From assembly GCF_040750475.1 (NCBI RefSeq), contig NZ_JABJVY010000024.1:1-64000 (forward strand): a stretch of 64,000 nt of DNA. Reading direction: 5' to 3'. Positions 42,279-52,257 of this stretch are shown piece by piece (the stretch's first letter is position 1; each line of letters opens with the position of its first letter). Source of the stretch: Amorphus sp040750475 (GTDB lineage: Bacteria; Pseudomonadota; Alphaproteobacteria; Rhizobiales; Amorphaceae). Under the pieces are notes generated by a model, which saw nothing but the letters and a program-made list of their open reading frames with translations, searched no databases and was not told where the DNA came from. The position numbers and the translations under genes are program-made.

Positions 42279-42428
42279 TGGACACCTGGCCCAGGGCGAG
42301 CCCCGACCGAAGCCTGGAGAGCACGGGTAGGCTCCCGCTTGCCTGGAGCATGAAGGGGCACTCCGGGGCCTCGGAAGCGCTTTCCGAGTGACCAGAAGGA
42401 CGGCAGCCGCGTCTGCGCGAGGTTCCAC

Positions 42429-42454
42429 TGTAAGGACTTCAGAGCTTCCGCGTC
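42429..42454 (+). promoter_or_regulatory. ECF-type promoter, TGTAAG-16-CGTC, upstream of YHS-cfa-ubiB-gap-CBS-glgP
   Basis: TGTAAG at 42429-42434 and CGTC at 42451-42454 with a 16-bp spacer, followed by TTTCC. The first gene downstream is the YHS gene at 42596. The following six genes are all plus strand with short gaps or overlaps, so this one site could drive about 7 kb of DNA. Confidence 0.78.
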
Positions 42455-42595
42455 TTTCCGGGAGAACGACGCCTGTTCACGACGGGTAGGTGCGAGAAAC
42501 GTCTTGGTGGTGTTGATGCTCCGGTGCGCGTTCGCTCCCAGGCGAACGAGCGCGTCGTTGGCAAAGGCATGGTTCTTCAGAGAGGAGGTCACGGA

Positions 42596-42799
42596 ATGGA
42601 GGTAACCGATCCGGTCTGTGGGAAGACAGTCGATCTCGGAGAGGCCGAGCCGATCGAGCATCGCGGCTGGGCATATTTCTTCTGCTCCGCCGCTTGCCGC
42701 GCCGCATTCCTGGCCGCGCCAGACCACTATGCCGCGTCGCGTCATGAGCGAGCTCCGCCCCATGGCGAAGCCGGGAAGTCACCTCGACCTGCGCAGTGA
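42596..42799 (+). CDS. YHS-domain protein
   Basis: A 67-residue protein with the YHS core TDPVCGKTV...GWAYFFCSAACRAAFLAAPDHY. The paired Cys residues bind a metal in this family, often copper or iron. The ATG at 42596 follows AGAGGAGGTC. It is the first gene after the ECF promoter at 42429. A related YHS protein with a membrane helix lies at 63163. Confidence 0.88.
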   Translation: MEVTDPVCGKTVDLGEAEPIEHRGWAYFFCSAACRAAFLAAPDHYAASRHERAPPHGEAGKSPRPAQ

Positions 42800-42839
42800 T
42801 CGCGCGGGAAGACACAATGATGTCCGCGGAAGCGAAGAA

Positions 42840-44135
42840 ATGTCCACTCAGCCCCAGACAGATGTTCCGGCCGCGTACCCCGAGGGAGCCGCCCGCTCTC
42901 CTTTGCCGTTCTTCTCTCGACTTCTCACCGAGGTGATCCGGACCGGTCGGTTGACAGTTATCGATGCGACCGGCCGGCTCCACCCCTTCGGCCCCGGCGA
43001 CAGCGGTCCAGACGTCACGGTCAGACTTTGCGATCCGCTGCTGCCGCTGCGTATCCTTCTTCGCCCGTCGCTCGCCTTGGGCGAAGCCTACATGGACGGT
43101 ACGATCTCGATCGAGAAAGGGACGCTGCGCGACCTCCTACACCTTTGCACCAGCAATCTCGAAGCCCTCGACCAGCATCCGATCGGCGCGCTGCGAGGCG
43201 AACTCGACCGCCTGCTACGCAGGCTTCAGCAGGACAATCGCCTCGCGCGGGCGCGCGCCAACATCGCGCATCACTACGATCTGTCTGGTGCGCTCTACGA
43301 TCTGTTCCTCGACCGTGACCGGCAATATTCCTGCGCCTATTTCCAGACCGGCGCCGAGTCGCTCGAAGACGCGCAGGAGAAAAAGAAACACCACATCATG
43401 GCGAAGCTCCTGCTCGAGCCCGGCATGCGCGTGCTGGGCGTCGGCTCGGGCTGGGGCGGGCTCGCGCTGGAGATGGCGCAGACGGCAGGGGCGGATGTCA
43501 CCGGCCTCACGCTCTCGCAGGAGCAGCTCGCCGTTGCAACTGAACGTGCCGTCACCGCCGGCCTCTCCTCCCGTGTGCGTTTCGTCATGCGCAACTATCG
43601 GGAGGATCAGGGAACCTATGACCGGATCGTCTCCGTCGGCATGTTCGAGCATGTCGGGGTGGCGCACTACCGCACCTATTTCGACACGCTGCGCCAACGC
43701 CTGAACCCGGAAGGCATCGCCCTCGTGCATGCGATCGGACGGGCCGATCCGCCTGGATCCACCGATCCCTGGCTGCGCAAGTACATCTTTCCGGGCGGCT
43801 ACTGCCCGGCGCTGTCGGAGGTGCTGGCGGCCGTCGAGCGCTCGGGACTCTGGGTCACCGACATCGAGATCCTGCGGCTACACTATGCCGAGACGCTGCG
43901 GCACTGGTTCGAGCGCTTCCAGGCCAACCGCGACCGCGCGAAAGCCATCTACGACGAGCGCTTCTGTCGCATGTGGGAGTTCTACCTTGCCGCCTGCGAG
44001 GCCGCGTTCCGCAACGGCCCGATGATGGTGTTCCAGCTCCAGCTCGCGCGCCGGCGCGACGCAGTGCCGCTGACACGCGACTACATCACCGACTGGGAGC
44101 GCCGGGACGTCAGGGCGGAGGACGTCGCGCCATGA
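42840..44135 (+). CDS. cfa: Cyclopropane-fatty-acyl-phospholipid synthase
   Basis: A 431-residue SAM-dependent enzyme. The N-terminal part matches the CFA lipid-binding domain; NIAHHYDLSGALYDLFLD, the SAM motif VLGVGSGWGG (about 196-205) and SVGMFEHVG lead to a C-terminal domain ending in the LHYAETLRHWFERF segment. It adds a methylene bridge to unsaturated acyl chains in the membrane, which protects against acid, heat and metals. I chose the ATG at 42840; the longest frame starts inside the YHS gene. The usual VLDIGCGWG is VLGVGSGWG, still compatible with SAM binding. Confidence 0.9.
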   Translation: MSTQPQTDVPAAYPEGAARSPLPFFSRLLTEVIRTGRLTVIDATGRLHPFGPGDSGPDVTVRLCDPLLPLRILLRPSLALGEAYMDGTISIEKGTLRDLLHLCTSNLEALDQHPIGALRGELDRLLRRLQQDNRLARARANIAHHYDLSGALYDLFLDRDRQYSCAYFQTGAESLEDAQEKKKHHIMAKLLLEPGMRVLGVGSGWGGLALEMAQTAGADVTGLTLSQEQLAVATERAVTAGLSSRVRFVMRNYREDQGTYDRIVSVGMFEHVGVAHYRTYFDTLRQRLNPEGIALVHAIGRADPPGSTDPWLRKYIFPGGYCPALSEVLAAVERSGLWVTDIEILRLHYAETLRHWFERFQANRDRAKAIYDERFCRMWEFYLAACEAAFRNGPMMVFQLQLARRRDAVPLTRDYITDWERRDVRAEDVAP

Positions 44136-44160
44136 GGACCGCCCAGCGAGCGTTCGCCTC

Positions 44161-45759
44161 ATGATCGGCGGCCGGCTCCTCCGAATCGGCGCGGGCGCCG
44201 CCAGCCTGCTCGGCGCGGCGACGGTCGAGCGCCTGCGCGGCACGCCGGCCGAGGGGTCTCAATTGCCGCGCCGGCTTCGCATCACGCTCGAGCGGCTTGG
44301 CCCGACCTTCGTGAAGTTCGGGCAGACGCTCAGCTTGCGCCGCGACCTGCTGCCCGATACTTGGCTCGCCGAACTCCGCCGGCTGCAGGACCACGTCGCG
44401 CCCTTCCCTGGCGCGGAAGCGCGGCATGCGGTCGAGGTCGCGCTCGGCCGACCGGTCGAGCAGGTCTTCGGGGCGTTCGAGACGGAACCGATGGCAGCGG
44501 CCTCGATCGCCCAGGTGCACCGGGCTCGCCTGCCGGACGGGCGCGCCGTCATCGTCAAGATCCGTCGCCCCGGCATCCGGGTCCAGATCGATCGCGACAT
44601 GCACGCGCTCGTCGGCATAGGCCGCCTCATCCTGGTGCTGGCACCACGCCTCCAGCGCTACCAGCCGCTCCGCATCGTCGACGAGATCTGGGCCAATCTC
44701 CGCAAGGAAGCGGACTTTCGGCAGGAGGCACGCAGCATCCGCCGATTCGGCGAAGCCTTCCGCGGATGGCCGGGGCTCAACATTCCGGACGTGATCGACG
44801 ATCTCTATGCCGAGGCCGTGCTGGTGCAGGAGATGAGCGGCGGGCTGGGCATCGGCCACCCCTCTATTGACGGCCCGCGGCTCGCGCAGGTTCTGATCGA
44901 CGCCTATCTCCATCAGTTCTTCGTGGTCGGCTTCTTCCACGGCGATCCCCATCCAGGCAACCTCTTCGTCATGCCGGACGGACGCCTCTGCTTCCATGAT
45001 TTCGGGCTGGTCGGGTATCTCGACGGCCGCACCCGCCGCTCCCTCGCGCTCTACCTTCAGGCGTTCGTGAACAAGGACGCGGCGTGGATGCTCGACGCGG
45101 CCGTCGATCTGGGCCTGCTCGGCGAGCCGATCGACCGTCCCGCCTTCATCCGCGGTATCGAGGAGATCCTATCCGACTATGCCGCGCTGCCGCTCAAGGA
45201 CTGGTCGCTCGCCGAGGCCGTGCTGCGCGTCGCCCGGCTGGGCTCGGGCGAGAATTTCGTCGTTCCGCACAACCTCGTGGTGCTCATGCGGGCACTGTAC
45301 CTGGTCGAGAGCGCGCTGCGAACGCTCGACCCCGAATTCAAGGTCCTGGACACATTGTTGGCGCGGGGCGGCGAAATGATGGAGGGCGTCCTGCGCGGCG
45401 ATGCGGCCGCCTCGGCCTTCACCCGGCTGAAGACCGAAGCCGCTCTGACCGCGCAGGATCTGCCGGGGATGATCGCGACCTGGTTGCACCGAGCGCAGCG
45501 CGAGGGCGGCGGGCCCCTCCTGCTCATGCGGCGCGAGGGCTTGGAGAGCCTGGAGGCGCATCTCGACCGCACCGGCAACCGCCTCGCCTTGGCCATGATC
45601 GCGCTCGGCATCTATGTCGCGGCCTCGCTGCTCATGCTGCACAGCGCCGGGCCACGCGTGTTCGGCGATTTGCCGCTGCTCGCGTTGTTCGGCTACGCGC
45701 TCGCGCTTTGGCTGTCGTTCCGGCTGGTGCGGGCGGTCGCCCGTTCGGGACGACTGTAG
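44161..45759 (+). CDS. UbiB/AarF/ABC1-family atypical kinase
   Basis: A 532-residue protein with the ABC1 signature: ERLGPTFVKFGQTLSLRRDL (KxGQ), AAASIAQVHRARL (Ala-rich loop), VIVKIRRPGI (nucleotide-binding lysine), FFHGDPHPGNLFV and FHDFGLVG (DFG). Two hydrophobic helices at the C terminus anchor it in the membrane. In the family, UbiB supports ubiquinone synthesis; other members tune lipid and isoprenoid levels. Preceded by cfa at 25 bases, so it is in the same transcript. A role in quinone or lipid homeostasis under stress is inferred. Confidence 0.9.
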   Translation: MIGGRLLRIGAGAASLLGAATVERLRGTPAEGSQLPRRLRITLERLGPTFVKFGQTLSLRRDLLPDTWLAELRRLQDHVAPFPGAEARHAVEVALGRPVEQVFGAFETEPMAAASIAQVHRARLPDGRAVIVKIRRPGIRVQIDRDMHALVGIGRLILVLAPRLQRYQPLRIVDEIWANLRKEADFRQEARSIRRFGEAFRGWPGLNIPDVIDDLYAEAVLVQEMSGGLGIGHPSIDGPRLAQVLIDAYLHQFFVVGFFHGDPHPGNLFVMPDGRLCFHDFGLVGYLDGRTRRSLALYLQAFVNKDAAWMLDAAVDLGLLGEPIDRPAFIRGIEEILSDYAALPLKDWSLAEAVLRVARLGSGENFVVPHNLVVLMRALYLVESALRTLDPEFKVLDTLLARGGEMMEGVLRGDAAASAFTRLKTEAALTAQDLPGMIATWLHRAQREGGGPLLLMRREGLESLEAHLDRTGNRLALAMIALGIYVAASLLMLHSAGPRVFGDLPLLALFGYALALWLSFRLVRAVARSGRL

Positions 45760-45829
45760 CGATGCACAGGAGCCGCCCAACCGCCCCGGAGCCAACGAAC
45801 AGTATCGACGCTTACCCGAGGAGAAAGAG

Positions 45830-46885
45830 ATGAATGCAAGCAGCAGGACCAGGATCGCCGTCAACGGCTATGGCGTGATCGGCAAGCGCGTGGCCGACGC
45901 GGTGGCGCGACAGGACGACATGGAGCTTGCGGGCGTGTCGGACATCAGCGCCGACTGGCGGGCGCGGATGGTGACCCAGAAGGGCTACCGCCTCTTCGGC
46001 GCCGCGAGCGAGCATGCACAGGCGATGCGCGATGCCGGGCTCGACGTCGCCGGCACGCTCGACGACCTTCTCGGCGCGTCGGATGTCGTCGTCGACTGCA
46101 CGCCGAAGCGCGTGGCGGCGAAGAACGTGGAGATCTACCGCCAGAGGGGCATCAAGTTCATCGTCCAGGGCGGCGAAAAGCACGAAGTGACCGGCCACTC
46201 CTTCGTCGCCGAGGCCAGCTATGAGAGCGCGCTCGGCCGGGACAGCACGCGCGTCGTCTCCTGCAACACCACCTCGATCGTGCGCACCCTCACGGCGCTG
46301 AAGCATGCCGGGCTGCTGCGCCGCGCACGCGGGACGCTGCTGCGCCGCGCCACTGACCCGTGGGAGAGCCATCTGGGCGGCATCATGAACACGCTGGTGC
46401 CCGAGCCCGGGATCCCGAGCCACCAGGGACCCGACGCCCGGAGCGTCGATCCCGACCTCGACGTAATCACCATGGCCGTGAAGGTGCCGGAGACCTTGGC
46501 GCACCTGCACTACTGGGCGGTGCAGCTGACGCGGCCGGCCGACAAGGAGGAGGTGCTGGACGCCTTCCGCGCGTCGCCGCGCATCGCGCTCATCCGCATG
46601 GCGGACGGGCTGACGGCGATCAACGCGGTCAAGGAGCTGATGGCCGATCTCGGCCGCCCGCACGACAACCTCTACGAGGTGGCGCTGTGGGCCGACATGC
46701 TGAAGGTCGAGGGTGACGAGCTCTTCTACGGCTACATGGTCGACAACCAGGCGATCGTCATTCCCGAGACGGTGGATGCGATCCGGGCTCTGGTCGGGCA
46801 GGTGCGCGACCCTCACGAATCTATTGCCAAGACGAACGCCGCCCTGGGGATCGGCGCGGTCGTCGATGCGCTGGGAGGACGATGA
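45830..46885 (+). CDS. Archaeal-type (type II) glyceraldehyde-3-phosphate dehydrogenase
   Basis: A 351-residue protein whose N terminus is IAVNGYGVIGKRVADAVARQ, the opening of archaeal GAPDH rather than bacterial GapA. The catalytic cysteine is in VSCNTTSIVRTL; bacterial enzymes read SCTTNCL. Later segments (KVPETLAHLHYWAVQL, DGLTAINAVKELMADLGR) also match the archaeal family. It oxidises glyceraldehyde 3-phosphate with NAD or NADP and phosphate. The ATG at 45830 follows GAGGAGAAAGAG; the longer frame from 45614 overlaps ubiB. It overlaps the CBS gene by four bases. Its presence beside bacterial glycogen genes implies ancient transfer. Confidence 0.9.
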   Translation: MNASSRTRIAVNGYGVIGKRVADAVARQDDMELAGVSDISADWRARMVTQKGYRLFGAASEHAQAMRDAGLDVAGTLDDLLGASDVVVDCTPKRVAAKNVEIYRQRGIKFIVQGGEKHEVTGHSFVAEASYESALGRDSTRVVSCNTTSIVRTLTALKHAGLLRRARGTLLRRATDPWESHLGGIMNTLVPEPGIPSHQGPDARSVDPDLDVITMAVKVPETLAHLHYWAVQLTRPADKEEVLDAFRASPRIALIRMADGLTAINAVKELMADLGRPHDNLYEVALWADMLKVEGDELFYGYMVDNQAIVIPETVDAIRALVGQVRDPHESIAKTNAALGIGAVVDALGGR

Positions 46886-47583
46886 TGATGCAGACGAAGG
46901 ACATCATGACGACGCCCGTCGTCTCGGTCGCGCCGGAGACCGGCGTGTCGGACGTGGCGCGGCTTCTCCTCGAACGGCACGTCAGCGCCGTACCGGTGAT
47001 CGATAGCACCGGCAGGCTGGTCGGGATGGTGAGCGAAGGCGACTTCCTGCGTCGCGCGGAAGACGGCAGCCATCGGCACGGCTCCTGGTGGCTGCGGCTT
47101 TTCGCGGGATCCGGCGAGAACGCGGCGGACTACGTGAAGACGCATGGCCGCTCCGCCGCCGACGTCATGACCCGCGACGTGGTCACCGTCACGGAAGACA
47201 TGCCGGCCGGCGACGTCGCCCATCTCCTGGAGACCAAGCGGATCAAGCGGGTGCCGGTCCTGCGCAACGGAAAGGTCGTCGGCATCGTCAGCCGCGCCGA
47301 CCTGCTGCGCGGCCTTGCGGCGCAACGCCATGCTCCGGCCGACACCGCGTCCATCGAGGACGAGACGATCCGAAAGCAGATCCTCGAGGAGATACGGACG
47401 GCCGACTGGGCACCGACCTACGGCGTAAGCGTCGTGGTCGTGGACGGCATCGTCCAGTTCTGGGGAGTCGTCGATTCGCATGAACAGGGCGAGGCGCTGC
47501 GGGTCGCTGCCGGGAACGTGCCCGGCGTGAAGGGCGTGGAGCTCAACGTTAGCAGCATTCCCGCCTACGGCATGTGGACCTAG
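46882..47583 (+). CDS. CBS-domain pair with C-terminal BON domain
   Basis: A 233-residue cytoplasmic protein. CBS domains are at about residues 8-60 (DIMTTPVVSVAPETGVSDVA, GMVSEGDFLRRA) and 92-150 (DVMTRDVVTVTEDMPAGDVA, GIVSRADLLRGL), and a BON domain follows at 165-225. CBS pairs bind AMP, ATP or SAM and sense energy charge; BON domains bind phospholipids or other proteins. The start overlaps the GAPDH stop, so they are co-translated. It may gate the carbon module according to adenylate levels. Confidence 0.88.
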   Translation: MMMQTKDIMTTPVVSVAPETGVSDVARLLLERHVSAVPVIDSTGRLVGMVSEGDFLRRAEDGSHRHGSWWLRLFAGSGENAADYVKTHGRSAADVMTRDVVTVTEDMPAGDVAHLLETKRIKRVPVLRNGKVVGIVSRADLLRGLAAQRHAPADTASIEDETIRKQILEEIRTADWAPTYGVSVVVVDGIVQFWGVVDSHEQGEALRVAAGNVPGVKGVELNVSSIPAYGMWT

Positions 47584-47617
47584 TCAGGAACCCGTCTCCG
47601 GCCATTGGAGCCACAAG

Positions 47618-49312
47618 ATGTCGCCGATCGACCCCTTTCTCCCGCGCAGGCGGATCGCCTATTTCTCGATGGAGATCGCGCTCCGGCCGGAGATGCACAC
47701 CTATTCCGGCGGGCTCGGCATGCTCGCCGGCGACACCGCCCGCTCCTGCGCCGACCTCGAACTGCCGATGGTGTTCCTGACCCTCGCCAGCCGGGAGGGT
47801 TATCTGCGCCAGGAGATCGATGGCGACGGCCGGCAGGTCGATCACGCCGATCCGTGGGATCTGGCGGATTGGGCGATACCGCTCGACGCCATGGTGGCCG
47901 TTCGGATCGAAGGGCGTGCCGTTTGGGTACGGCCGTGGCTGTACGTGCTGACCTGCCCGATCGGACATGCGATCCCGGTCCTCCTGCTCGACACAAGGCT
48001 CGATCACAACGATCCCGCCGACCGCGCGATCACCGATCGCCTCTACGGCGGCGACGAAGCCTACCGTCTCAAGCAGGAGATCGTGCTCGGCGTCGGCGGC
48101 ATGCGACTCCTGCACGCGCTCGGCTTCGACATCGAGACCTATCACCTCAACGAGGGCCACGCCGCGCTGCTCGCGGCCGGGCTATTGCGCGAGCATCCGC
48201 ATCCGACCGACCGGCCGAGCGACGGCGCGCTGCGCTACGATGCGGACAGGGTGCGCGACCGCTGCGTCTTCACCACCCACACGCCCGTCGAGGCCGGCCA
48301 CGACCGCTTCGACTACGAAGACGCGGGGCGGCTGCTCGGCGACTTTCTACCGCTGGACCAGATGAAGCTGCTGGCCGGACCCGACCGCCTGAACATGACC
48401 CGCCTGGCGCTCAACCTCAGCGGCTATGTGAACGGGGTGGCGCTCCGCCACGCCGAGACGGCCCGGCGCATGTTTCCTGGCTACGGGATCCGGGCCGTGA
48501 CCAACGGTGTTCATGCCCCGACCTGGACGCACCCGGCCTTTGCCCGGCTGTTTCAGGAGATCGCCCCTGACTGGGGGCACGATCCGGAGGAACTGTCCGG
48601 GGCGGACCAGCTTTCGGACAACGCCGTCTGGACGGCGCATCAGGAAGCCAAAGGCGACCTGCTCGCCGAGGTCCAGCGTCTGACCGGCGTGGCGATGCGG
48701 CCGGACGTGCCGGTGATCGCCTTCGCCCGCCGAATGACCGGCTACAAGCGCCCCGACCTGCTGTTCACGGACCTGGAGCGGCTGCGGGCGATCAACCGCG
48801 GCCAGCCGTTCCAGCTCGTGACGGCCGGCAAGGCGCATCCGCGCGACGAGGGCGGCAAGGCGCTGATCGCCGCAATCTACGCCCACATGCGCAACCTGGC
48901 GGGCGACATCCCCATGGCGTTTCTGCCGAACTACGACATGGCGCTCGCGAAGACGCTCGTCGCCGGCGCCGACGTGTGGCTCAACACGCCGCTACCACCC
49001 TACGAGGCCTCGGGCACCAGCGGGATGAAGGCGGCGCTGAACGGTGTCCTGAACCTGAGCGTCCTCGACGGCTGGTGGATCGAGGCCTGGGTCGAGGGGG
49101 TGACCGGCTGGGCGATCGGCCACGACGACCAGCGCCACGAGGACGATGCCCAGGACCTCTACGACAAGCTCGAACGAACGGTCCTGCCGCTCTATCACGC
49201 CGACCGCGGTCGCTGGATCCGGATGATGAAGGACTCGATCAGCAAGATCGGCTCTCGCTTCAACAGCCAGCGCATGATGCGCCGCTATGCGAGCGAGGCC
49301 TATCTCCGATGA
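47618..49312 (+). CDS. glgP: Alpha-glucan phosphorylase (short GT35 form)
   Basis: A 564-residue phosphorylase of the short archaeal and bacterial type: IAYFSMEIALRPEMHTYSGG at the start, HLNEGHAALL, FTTHTPVEAGHDRFD, TNGVHAPTW, FARRMTGYKRPDL and the PLP site region PYEASGTSGMKAALNGV near residues 465-481. It splits glycogen with phosphate to glucose 1-phosphate. It is the last gene of the unit started by the ECF promoter at 42429, following the CBS gene by 34 bases. The debranching enzyme is encoded on the other strand at 53094. Confidence 0.92.
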   Translation: MSPIDPFLPRRRIAYFSMEIALRPEMHTYSGGLGMLAGDTARSCADLELPMVFLTLASREGYLRQEIDGDGRQVDHADPWDLADWAIPLDAMVAVRIEGRAVWVRPWLYVLTCPIGHAIPVLLLDTRLDHNDPADRAITDRLYGGDEAYRLKQEIVLGVGGMRLLHALGFDIETYHLNEGHAALLAAGLLREHPHPTDRPSDGALRYDADRVRDRCVFTTHTPVEAGHDRFDYEDAGRLLGDFLPLDQMKLLAGPDRLNMTRLALNLSGYVNGVALRHAETARRMFPGYGIRAVTNGVHAPTWTHPAFARLFQEIAPDWGHDPEELSGADQLSDNAVWTAHQEAKGDLLAEVQRLTGVAMRPDVPVIAFARRMTGYKRPDLLFTDLERLRAINRGQPFQLVTAGKAHPRDEGGKALIAAIYAHMRNLAGDIPMAFLPNYDMALAKTLVAGADVWLNTPLPPYEASGTSGMKAALNGVLNLSVLDGWWIEAWVEGVTGWAIGHDDQRHEDDAQDLYDKLERTVLPLYHADRGRWIRMMKDSISKIGSRFNSQRMMRRYASEAYLR

Positions 49313-49441
49313 TGCGAGCAGCGAAGACGACAGGAGTAGAAGAAGCAGGCTACGGTGGCCGAGCCGGCCGACAGCCGACCCGCTACGCTCATTCGGCGTG
49401 CGATCGAACCGGCAGTAGACGTCCGGGTTCGGTGCATCTTC
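49313..49441. other. Convergent intergenic region between glgP and the cation ATPase
   Basis: 129 bases between two converging genes. No perfect terminator hairpin was recognised and no promoter of the ECF type was seen. It presumably contains the transcription ends of both large operons. Confidence 0.3.
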
Positions 49442-52183
49442 TCATGCGGCCTCATGACGAAAGCGCCAACGTCCGAGGCGTCGCCGTATCAGCTTCTCGA
49501 ACTCGAGAACCGCTAGCAGGATGACGCCTGCGCCGACCACCGCCACCCCATCCGAGAGGCCCACCGGCCGCGTGTCGAACAGGGCCTGCAGGGGCGGCGC
49601 ATAGGTGAAAGCGAGCTGGAGCAAGATGACCAGGCCCACGCCGATCAACACCGCCGGCGTGCCCAACACGCCGCTCCAGGTGAGCGAGGGGCCGTGCTGA
49701 AAGCGCACGCTGAACAGATAGAAGATTTCCATCACCACGATGGTGTTGACCACCAGCGTGCGTGCTTCCTCCAACGACAGACCGCGGCTTTCGGCCCAGA
49801 AGAACATCCCGAACGTGCCGATCACGAACAGAATCGACACGAAGATGATCCGCCAGATCACGAATCCCGACAGCAGCGGCTCGTCGGTCGCGCGGGGCGG
49901 TCGGTGCATAGCGCCCGGCTCGCTCGGCTCGAACGCCAGGGTGAGGCCGAGCGCCACGGCGGTCACCATGTTGATCCACAGGATCTGCACCGCCGTTATC
50001 GGCAGCGTCAGCCCGATGAGGATGGCGCCGATGATGGTCAGCGCCTCACCGCCATTGGTCGGCAGGGTCCAGGCGATGACCTTTTTCAAGTTGTCGTAGA
50101 CCGTCCGGCCCTCACGCACGGCCGCGACGATGGAGGCGAAATTGTCGTCGGCCAGCACCATCTCGGCCGCCTCCTTCGCGGCTTCGGTGCCCTTGCGACC
50201 CATGGCGACGCCGATATCGGCGCGCTTCAGCGCCGGCGCGTCGTTCACCCCGTCGCCGGTCATCGCCAGCACTGCGCCGTCGGCCTGTAGCGCCTCGACC
50301 AGGCGCAGCTTGTGCTCCGGAGCGGTGCGGGCGAAGACGTCGGTGTCGCGCGCCGCGCGGCGCAGCGCCGCGTCGTCGAGCCCATCGAGCTCCGCCCCTG
50401 TGGCGACGGCGTGGGGGTTCTCGATCCCCAGCTGCCGGGCGATGGCGACGGCGGTCGCGGCATGGTCTCCGGTGATCATCTTGACCCGGATCCCGGCAGC
50501 CTGACAGTCGCGCACCGCCGCCACCCCCTCTTCGCGCGGCGGGTCGATCAGACCGAGCAGGCCCAACAGCGTCAGACCGCTTTCGGCGTCCGCGAAGGCG
50601 AGCTCGCGCGTTTCCGGCGGCATCGGCTTGGTGGCGACCGCGAGCACCCGTTGCCCGAGCGCCGCCAGCGCCTCCACCCGCTCCCGCCACGCGACTGGGT
50701 CGAGGGGCTCGTCGCCCGCGGGACCACGCTGACGGCCGGACATCGCCAGCACCTGCTCCGGCGCGCCCTTGAGGCAGAGGAAGGCCCCGACAGCGTGATC
50801 GTGGTGCAGCGTCGCCATGAAGCGGTGCTGGGCGTCGAAGGGGATCTCGTCGCTTCGCGGCAACTGTGGGCGCAGGGTCTGCGTGTCGAACCCCACCTTG
50901 TTTGCGAAGGCGACCAGGGCGCCCTCCATCGGGTCGCCGTCCACCACCCAGCCGGCGTCACTTCGGCGCAGCGCGGCGTCGTTGCAGAGCAGCGCCGCGC
51001 GCGCCAGCTCGCCCAGCACCGGGTGCTTGGCCGGATCAATCTCCTCCTCGCCATGTTGCACAGCGCCGCTCGGGTCGTAGCCTTCGCCGCTGACGGCGAA
51101 GGTGGCGGCGGACGTCACTGCCGCCGCGACCGTCATCTCGTTGCGCGTCAGCGTGCCCGTCTTGTCGGTACAGATGATCGCGACCGAGCCCAGCGTCTCG
51201 ACCGCAGGCAGGCGCCGGACAATGGCGTTCCGCGCCGCCATGCGCCGCACGCCGATGGCGAGCGCGATCGTCATCACCGCCGGCAGGCCCTCGGGAATGG
51301 CGGCCACCGCAATACCGACGACGACGAGGAAGGCGTCCTCTGCGGCGTAGCCGCGGGCGAGGAGGGCGAATGCGAAGATCGCCGCCGAGAGGCCGAGGAC
51401 GACGAAAGTGAGGCGCCTTGCGAAGCCGTCCATCTGGCGCAGCAGCGGCGTTCTCAGCGTCTCGACCGCACCGACCAGCGCGCTGACGCGCCCGATCTCG
51501 GTGTCGGCACCGGTGGCGACGACCACGCCGGCGCCCCGGCCGGCGGCGACGAGCGTGCCCGAGAAGGCGACGGAGCTGCGGTCGCCGAGCGGCGCTTCGG
51601 GCCCGACCGGCGCCGGTGACTTGTCGACCGGGATCGATTCACCGGTCAGCGCCGCCTCCTCGATCCGCAGGTTGCGGGTTCGAAGGAAACGGAGGTCGGC
51701 CGGGACCCGGTCGCCGGGATCGAGCAGCACGAGGTCGCCCGGGACCAGCGTCTCCGCCTCGACGGTGAGGCGATGCCCGCCGCGCATGACCGAGGCGTGC
51801 GGCGCCAGCATGCCGCGGATGGCACTGAGCGCCCGCTCGGCGCGGCCCTCCTGCACGAAGCCGATCGCGGCGTTGAGGAGCACGACGGCCGCGATCACCG
51901 CCGCGTCGGTGCCGTGGCCGAGCGCCAGCGTGATCGCGGCGGAGGCGAGCAGCACGTAGATCAGCAGGTTGTCGAACTGCGCAAGGAAGCGGCGGAACGC
52001 GCCGCGCGGCTTGGCCACCGGAAGGCGGTTGCGGCCATGCCCGGCCAGCCGCCGGGAAGCTTCCTGCCCGTCCAGGCCGTCGTCACCGGTCGCGAGCGCC
52101 TGCAGAGCCTCCTCGACGGGGACGGCGTGCCAGGGCCTAGCGGAATTTGTGACGGCCGGTTGCTGCTGGATAAGGTCGGTCAT
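49442..52183 (-). CDS. P2-type cation-transporting ATPase (calcium or magnesium type)
   Basis: A 913-residue P-type ATPase. An N-terminal cation-ATPase domain (about residues 15-80), TGES near 180, the membrane motif AAIPEGLPAVMTIALAIG near 300 (the PEGL of Ca-type pumps), CTDKTGTLTRNEMT near 340, and GDGVNDAPALKRADIGVAMG near 640 are all present. A C-terminal cluster of helices (about 690-900) completes the pump. It moves calcium or a related divalent ion; metal-stress context would allow manganese. It is the last gene of the minus-strand unit headed by ppsA. Confidence 0.9.
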   Translation of the reverse strand: MTDLIQQQPAVTNSARPWHAVPVEEALQALATGDDGLDGQEASRRLAGHGRNRLPVAKPRGAFRRFLAQFDNLLIYVLLASAAITLALGHGTDAAVIAAVVLLNAAIGFVQEGRAERALSAIRGMLAPHASVMRGGHRLTVEAETLVPGDLVLLDPGDRVPADLRFLRTRNLRIEEAALTGESIPVDKSPAPVGPEAPLGDRSSVAFSGTLVAAGRGAGVVVATGADTEIGRVSALVGAVETLRTPLLRQMDGFARRLTFVVLGLSAAIFAFALLARGYAAEDAFLVVVGIAVAAIPEGLPAVMTIALAIGVRRMAARNAIVRRLPAVETLGSVAIICTDKTGTLTRNEMTVAAAVTSAATFAVSGEGYDPSGAVQHGEEEIDPAKHPVLGELARAALLCNDAALRRSDAGWVVDGDPMEGALVAFANKVGFDTQTLRPQLPRSDEIPFDAQHRFMATLHHDHAVGAFLCLKGAPEQVLAMSGRQRGPAGDEPLDPVAWRERVEALAALGQRVLAVATKPMPPETRELAFADAESGLTLLGLLGLIDPPREEGVAAVRDCQAAGIRVKMITGDHAATAVAIARQLGIENPHAVATGAELDGLDDAALRRAARDTDVFARTAPEHKLRLVEALQADGAVLAMTGDGVNDAPALKRADIGVAMGRKGTEAAKEAAEMVLADDNFASIVAAVREGRTVYDNLKKVIAWTLPTNGGEALTIIGAILIGLTLPITAVQILWINMVTAVALGLTLAFEPSEPGAMHRPPRATDEPLLSGFVIWRIIFVSILFVIGTFGMFFWAESRGLSLEEARTLVVNTIVVMEIFYLFSVRFQHGPSLTWSGVLGTPAVLIGVGLVILLQLAFTYAPPLQALFDTRPVGLSDGVAVVGAGVILLAVLEFEKLIRRRLGRWRFRHEAA

Positions 52184-52257
52184 CGCATCCCTCGGCGCCG
52201 AAGGCGGCGCGGGGCCCTGAAGCAGGCGAGTGAACGGGCTGCGCGGGCGAAGGCCGC

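Noticed and set aside
42618..42839. Longer N terminus for the cyclopropane synthase
   Set aside because: It would overlap the YHS gene in another frame and similarity to the family begins at the ATG at 42840.
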